6,574 nt of DNA from contig CALMDN010000174.1 of the NCBI GenBank assembly GCA_937864935.1, forward strand, positions 1 to 6,574. Reading direction: 5' to 3'. The notes under the pieces are model-generated. The model had not been told where the DNA came from. It was given only the letters and a program-made list of their open reading frames with translations, and made no database searches. Source of the stretch: an uncultured Bacteroidales bacterium (GTDB lineage: Bacteria > Bacteroidota > Bacteroidia > Bacteroidales > Lentimicrobiaceae). This document shows, one piece after another, positions 4,566 to 6,574 of the stretch. The translations under genes were made by a program, and so were the position numbers. Position 1 is the first letter of the stretch, and each line of letters starts with the position of its first letter.

Positions 4566-6574
4566 TTACTCGTATTTAAGCGCATCAACAGGATTTGCCC
4601 TGGCTGCACGGTAGGCTTTGATCACAATGGTAACAAAAGCCACAAACGCCAGCAGCAGAACTGACACCAGCATATGCCAGACACTGATCGAAATATGGTA
4701 GGCAAACTGATCAAGCTGTTTGTTAAGCAGGTAATATGAAACCGGAAGTGAGATTAAACCTGCAGAAAGCACGAGCAGCATGTAATCGCGGATAAGATGA
4801 GCGGTGATCTTCCAGATAGATCCGCCGAGCACACGACGGATTCCGATGGTCTTTGTCTTCTGCTCAATCAGCAGCGAAGTGAGACCAAAGAGACCTAGTA
4901 AAGACAACAATCCTGAAATGATGGTGAAATAAATGAAGAGTGAAAACAGATTCTGGTCATTCTTGTATGCGTCACTGGCAAATTCACTGGCAAGCAGGGG
5001 TTTGAAAGGCGAACCAGGAAAAAATTCAAGCCACTGACTTTCAATATATTTCATTACTTTCTGTTGATCTGACCGGGAATGATAACCAATCAGCAGCCCC
5101 CTGAAACGAGCCGGTGATACAACATAAACGGCCGGTTCAATCAGGCTCCTGAGGGAAAAATAGTGGTAGTCCCTTACGACACCAATGACTTCAGTTGACA
5201 CCGAAGTATCGGCCCCCATCACGGGTTTGAATTTTTTGCCAATGGCATTGTTCCATCCGAGTTTACGGGCGGCTGCCTCATTGATGATCACCGTTCTTCC
5301 TTCATCAGAAACGATATCTCTGTCGAAATTTCTCCCCTGGGTAAACTTTACATTCATGGAATTGAAAAAATCGGCATCCACATAGCCGAAACGGACCGTC
5401 AGTTTGGTGTTGGCAGAATCGTCAACGAAAACGGGTCCCTGGCTCCCGCTCACTCCATTGATATACGAGCAGGCTGAAACAAAGCGTATATCCGGATTTT
5501 TCAGCAGTTCATCCCTGAGGGGCTGATAACTGCTACTGCCCTGCTCGTTTCCGAACGAAAGAAAAACGGCATCGCGGTAGCTGATTCCCATATCCTTGTT
5601 CTGCAGAAACCTTACCTGATCATTGATCACCAGTACAGAGAACATCAGGCCTACTGAAATGATAAACTGAAACACCACCAGGCCTTTGCTAAGGTAGCTT
5701 CCCCTGGTGGATCCGGATCCCCGGCCCCCTTTCATTACCTCAACCGGTTGCAGCCTTGAAAGGTAAAATGCCGGGTAGGAGCCTGAAATAATACTGATCA
5801 GTACGATCAGCAGCAGTAAACCAATGTTAAACAGCCTGTTTCCGGCAAAATCGATGTGAAATGAAGTCGAAAGCAACTGATTCATCTCAGGAAGGGCCAG
5901 TTCGATAAATCCGACTGAAAAAAGCGATGCCAGCAGGGTGAGTATAAAAGATTCGCTGATGAACTGATATATCAGGCTCTGCCTGTCAGCACCAAGCACC
6001 TTTCTTACCCCGACTTCCCTGGAACGTTTCACCGAGCGGGCGATGGAAATGTTGATATAATTTACACAGGCAATCAAAAGGATCAGGACAGCTATCACAC
6101 TGAAAGCCACAGAGAGGTTGATGTCACCCATGGCTGAAACCATCTGAAATTTAATGTGTTTTGACCGGAGGTAAACATCGGGAAGGGGCTGAAGGTACAT
6201 TTCAAGAAACTCCCATCCTTCCTCCTTACTGAAAACGTGTTTTTTGAGGAATTCAGGAAAGGCCTTTTCGATCACACTTTGCGATGAAGGTGAATCCAGG
6301 CGGACATAAGTCACCAGTGAATTTGAGCCCCAGCCTTTCATCCATTCAAAGTCACTCAGATTTTCCACCGATGACATTGAAACCAGGATATCAAAGAAAA
6401 AGTGTGTTCGTTCCGGCTGGTTTTCCATGATACCGGTAACAGTGAAATTGCGTTTACCCAGCAGCATGGTTTTTCCCAGGGCATGTTTTTCAGACCCGAA
6501 ATATTTGACCGCTGCTTTTTCAGACATCACCACCGACATAGGCTCAGAGAGTGCAACCGATGGATTGCCCTGCT
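4566..6574 (-). CDS. FtsX/MacB-type ABC transporter permease, 5' end outside the window
   Basis: 668 residues are visible and the frame is open to the window edge. The Met codon at 6539 is internal: 11 codons upstream still read a family-typical stretch ending in ALSEP. Homologues in Bacteroidota are about 800 residues, so roughly 130 N-terminal residues with the first membrane helix are missing. Numbered from the Met at 6539, there is the end of a periplasmic MacB-type domain (1-135), then membrane helices near 141-160, 196-216, 236-258 and 284-306. A second periplasmic domain (about 310-525) and helices near 532-556, 584-606 and 620-641 follow. The two FtsX domains carry coupling-helix motifs, REVGVRKVLGA (175-185) and KTIGIRRVLGG (563-573), which face the ATPase. 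The C-terminus ANPVDALKYE is typical. This four-plus-four-helix form is an inner-membrane permease thought to work by mechanotransmission with a separate ATP-binding protein, which is not in view. The substrate is unknown. No visible link to the polyamine genes, which have their own promoters. Confidence 0.9.
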   Translation of the reverse strand, partial: QGNPSVALSEPMSVVMSEKAAVKYFGSEKHALGKTMLLGKRNFTVTGIMENQPERTHFFFDILVSMSSVENLSDFEWMKGWGSNSLVTYVRLDSPSSQSVIEKAFPEFLKKHVFSKEEGWEFLEMYLQPLPDVYLRSKHIKFQMVSAMGDINLSVAFSVIAVLILLIACVNYINISIARSVKRSREVGVRKVLGADRQSLIYQFISESFILTLLASLFSVGFIELALPEMNQLLSTSFHIDFAGNRLFNIGLLLLIVLISIISGSYPAFYLSRLQPVEVMKGGRGSGSTRGSYLSKGLVVFQFIISVGLMFSVLVINDQVRFLQNKDMGISYRDAVFLSFGNEQGSSSYQPLRDELLKNPDIRFVSACSYINGVSGSQGPVFVDDSANTKLTVRFGYVDADFFNSMNVKFTQGRNFDRDIVSDEGRTVIINEAAARKLGWNNAIGKKFKPVMGADTSVSTEVIGVVRDYHYFSLRSLIEPAVYVVSPARFRGLLIGYHSRSDQQKVMKYIESQWLEFFPGSPFKPLLASEFASDAYKNDQNLFSLFIYFTIISGLLSLLGLFGLTSLLIEQKTKTIGIRRVLGGSIWKITAHLIRDYMLLVLSAGLISLPVSYYLLNKQLDQFAYHISISVWHMLVSVLLLAFVAFVTIVIKAYRAARANPVDALKYE

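Noticed and set aside
1..6574. CRISPR array, tRNA, rRNA, transposase gene or toxin-antitoxin pair
   Set aside because: I looked for spaced identical repeats, tRNA-like cloverleaf sequence, rRNA motifs and transposase or toxin motifs on both strands and saw none.

Overview
The window looks like chromosomal DNA of a member of the phylum Bacteroidota. Three things point there: the arginine decarboxylase / agmatinase / deoxyhypusine synthase-like trio in the form I know from that phylum, an FtsX/MacB-type permease ending in the usual Ala-Asn-Pro-Val-Asp-Ala-Leu motif, and several exact matches to the Bacteroidota -7 promoter element TAnnTTTG with no clear Shine-Dalgarno sequences. I cannot name the genus.

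Layout. Positions 1-165 are a leader with two short arrays of tandem 7-bp repeats and a TATCTTTG promoter box. A deoxyhypusine synthase-like gene (166-1140, +) follows. A 567-bp gap (1141-1707) holds a REP-like palindrome and a segment whose sequence and long-range pairing suggest a structured RNA, possibly the 5' part of a broken group II intron. On the minus strand and converging on this gap lie an agmatinase-family gene (2577-1708) and, upstream of it, a fold-III PLP arginine decarboxylase (4077-2686). A 488-bp AT-rich gap (4078-4565) carries two candidate promoters for the decarboxylase, a 9-bp-stem inverted repeat and other small repeats. The window ends inside an ABC-transporter permease gene on the minus strand (4566-6574, start outside the window).

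How the genes fit. Arginine decarboxylase makes agmatine, agmatinase would turn it into putrescine, and the deoxyhypusine synthase-like enzyme is expected to move an aminobutyl group between amines using NAD, for example to make homospermidine. The main surprise is the middle step. The agmatinase-family protein is full length and in frame, but it has lost two of its metal ligands (the DAHxD motif reads GAHAN) and the catalytic Glu of the DVxE motif (it reads DVTG). The flanking partners keep the features expected of their own families. The cluster may therefore contain a pseudoenzyme or a repurposed ureohydrolase. The permease at the right edge shows no link to polyamines. All family assignments rest on reading motifs from memory; no database search was run.
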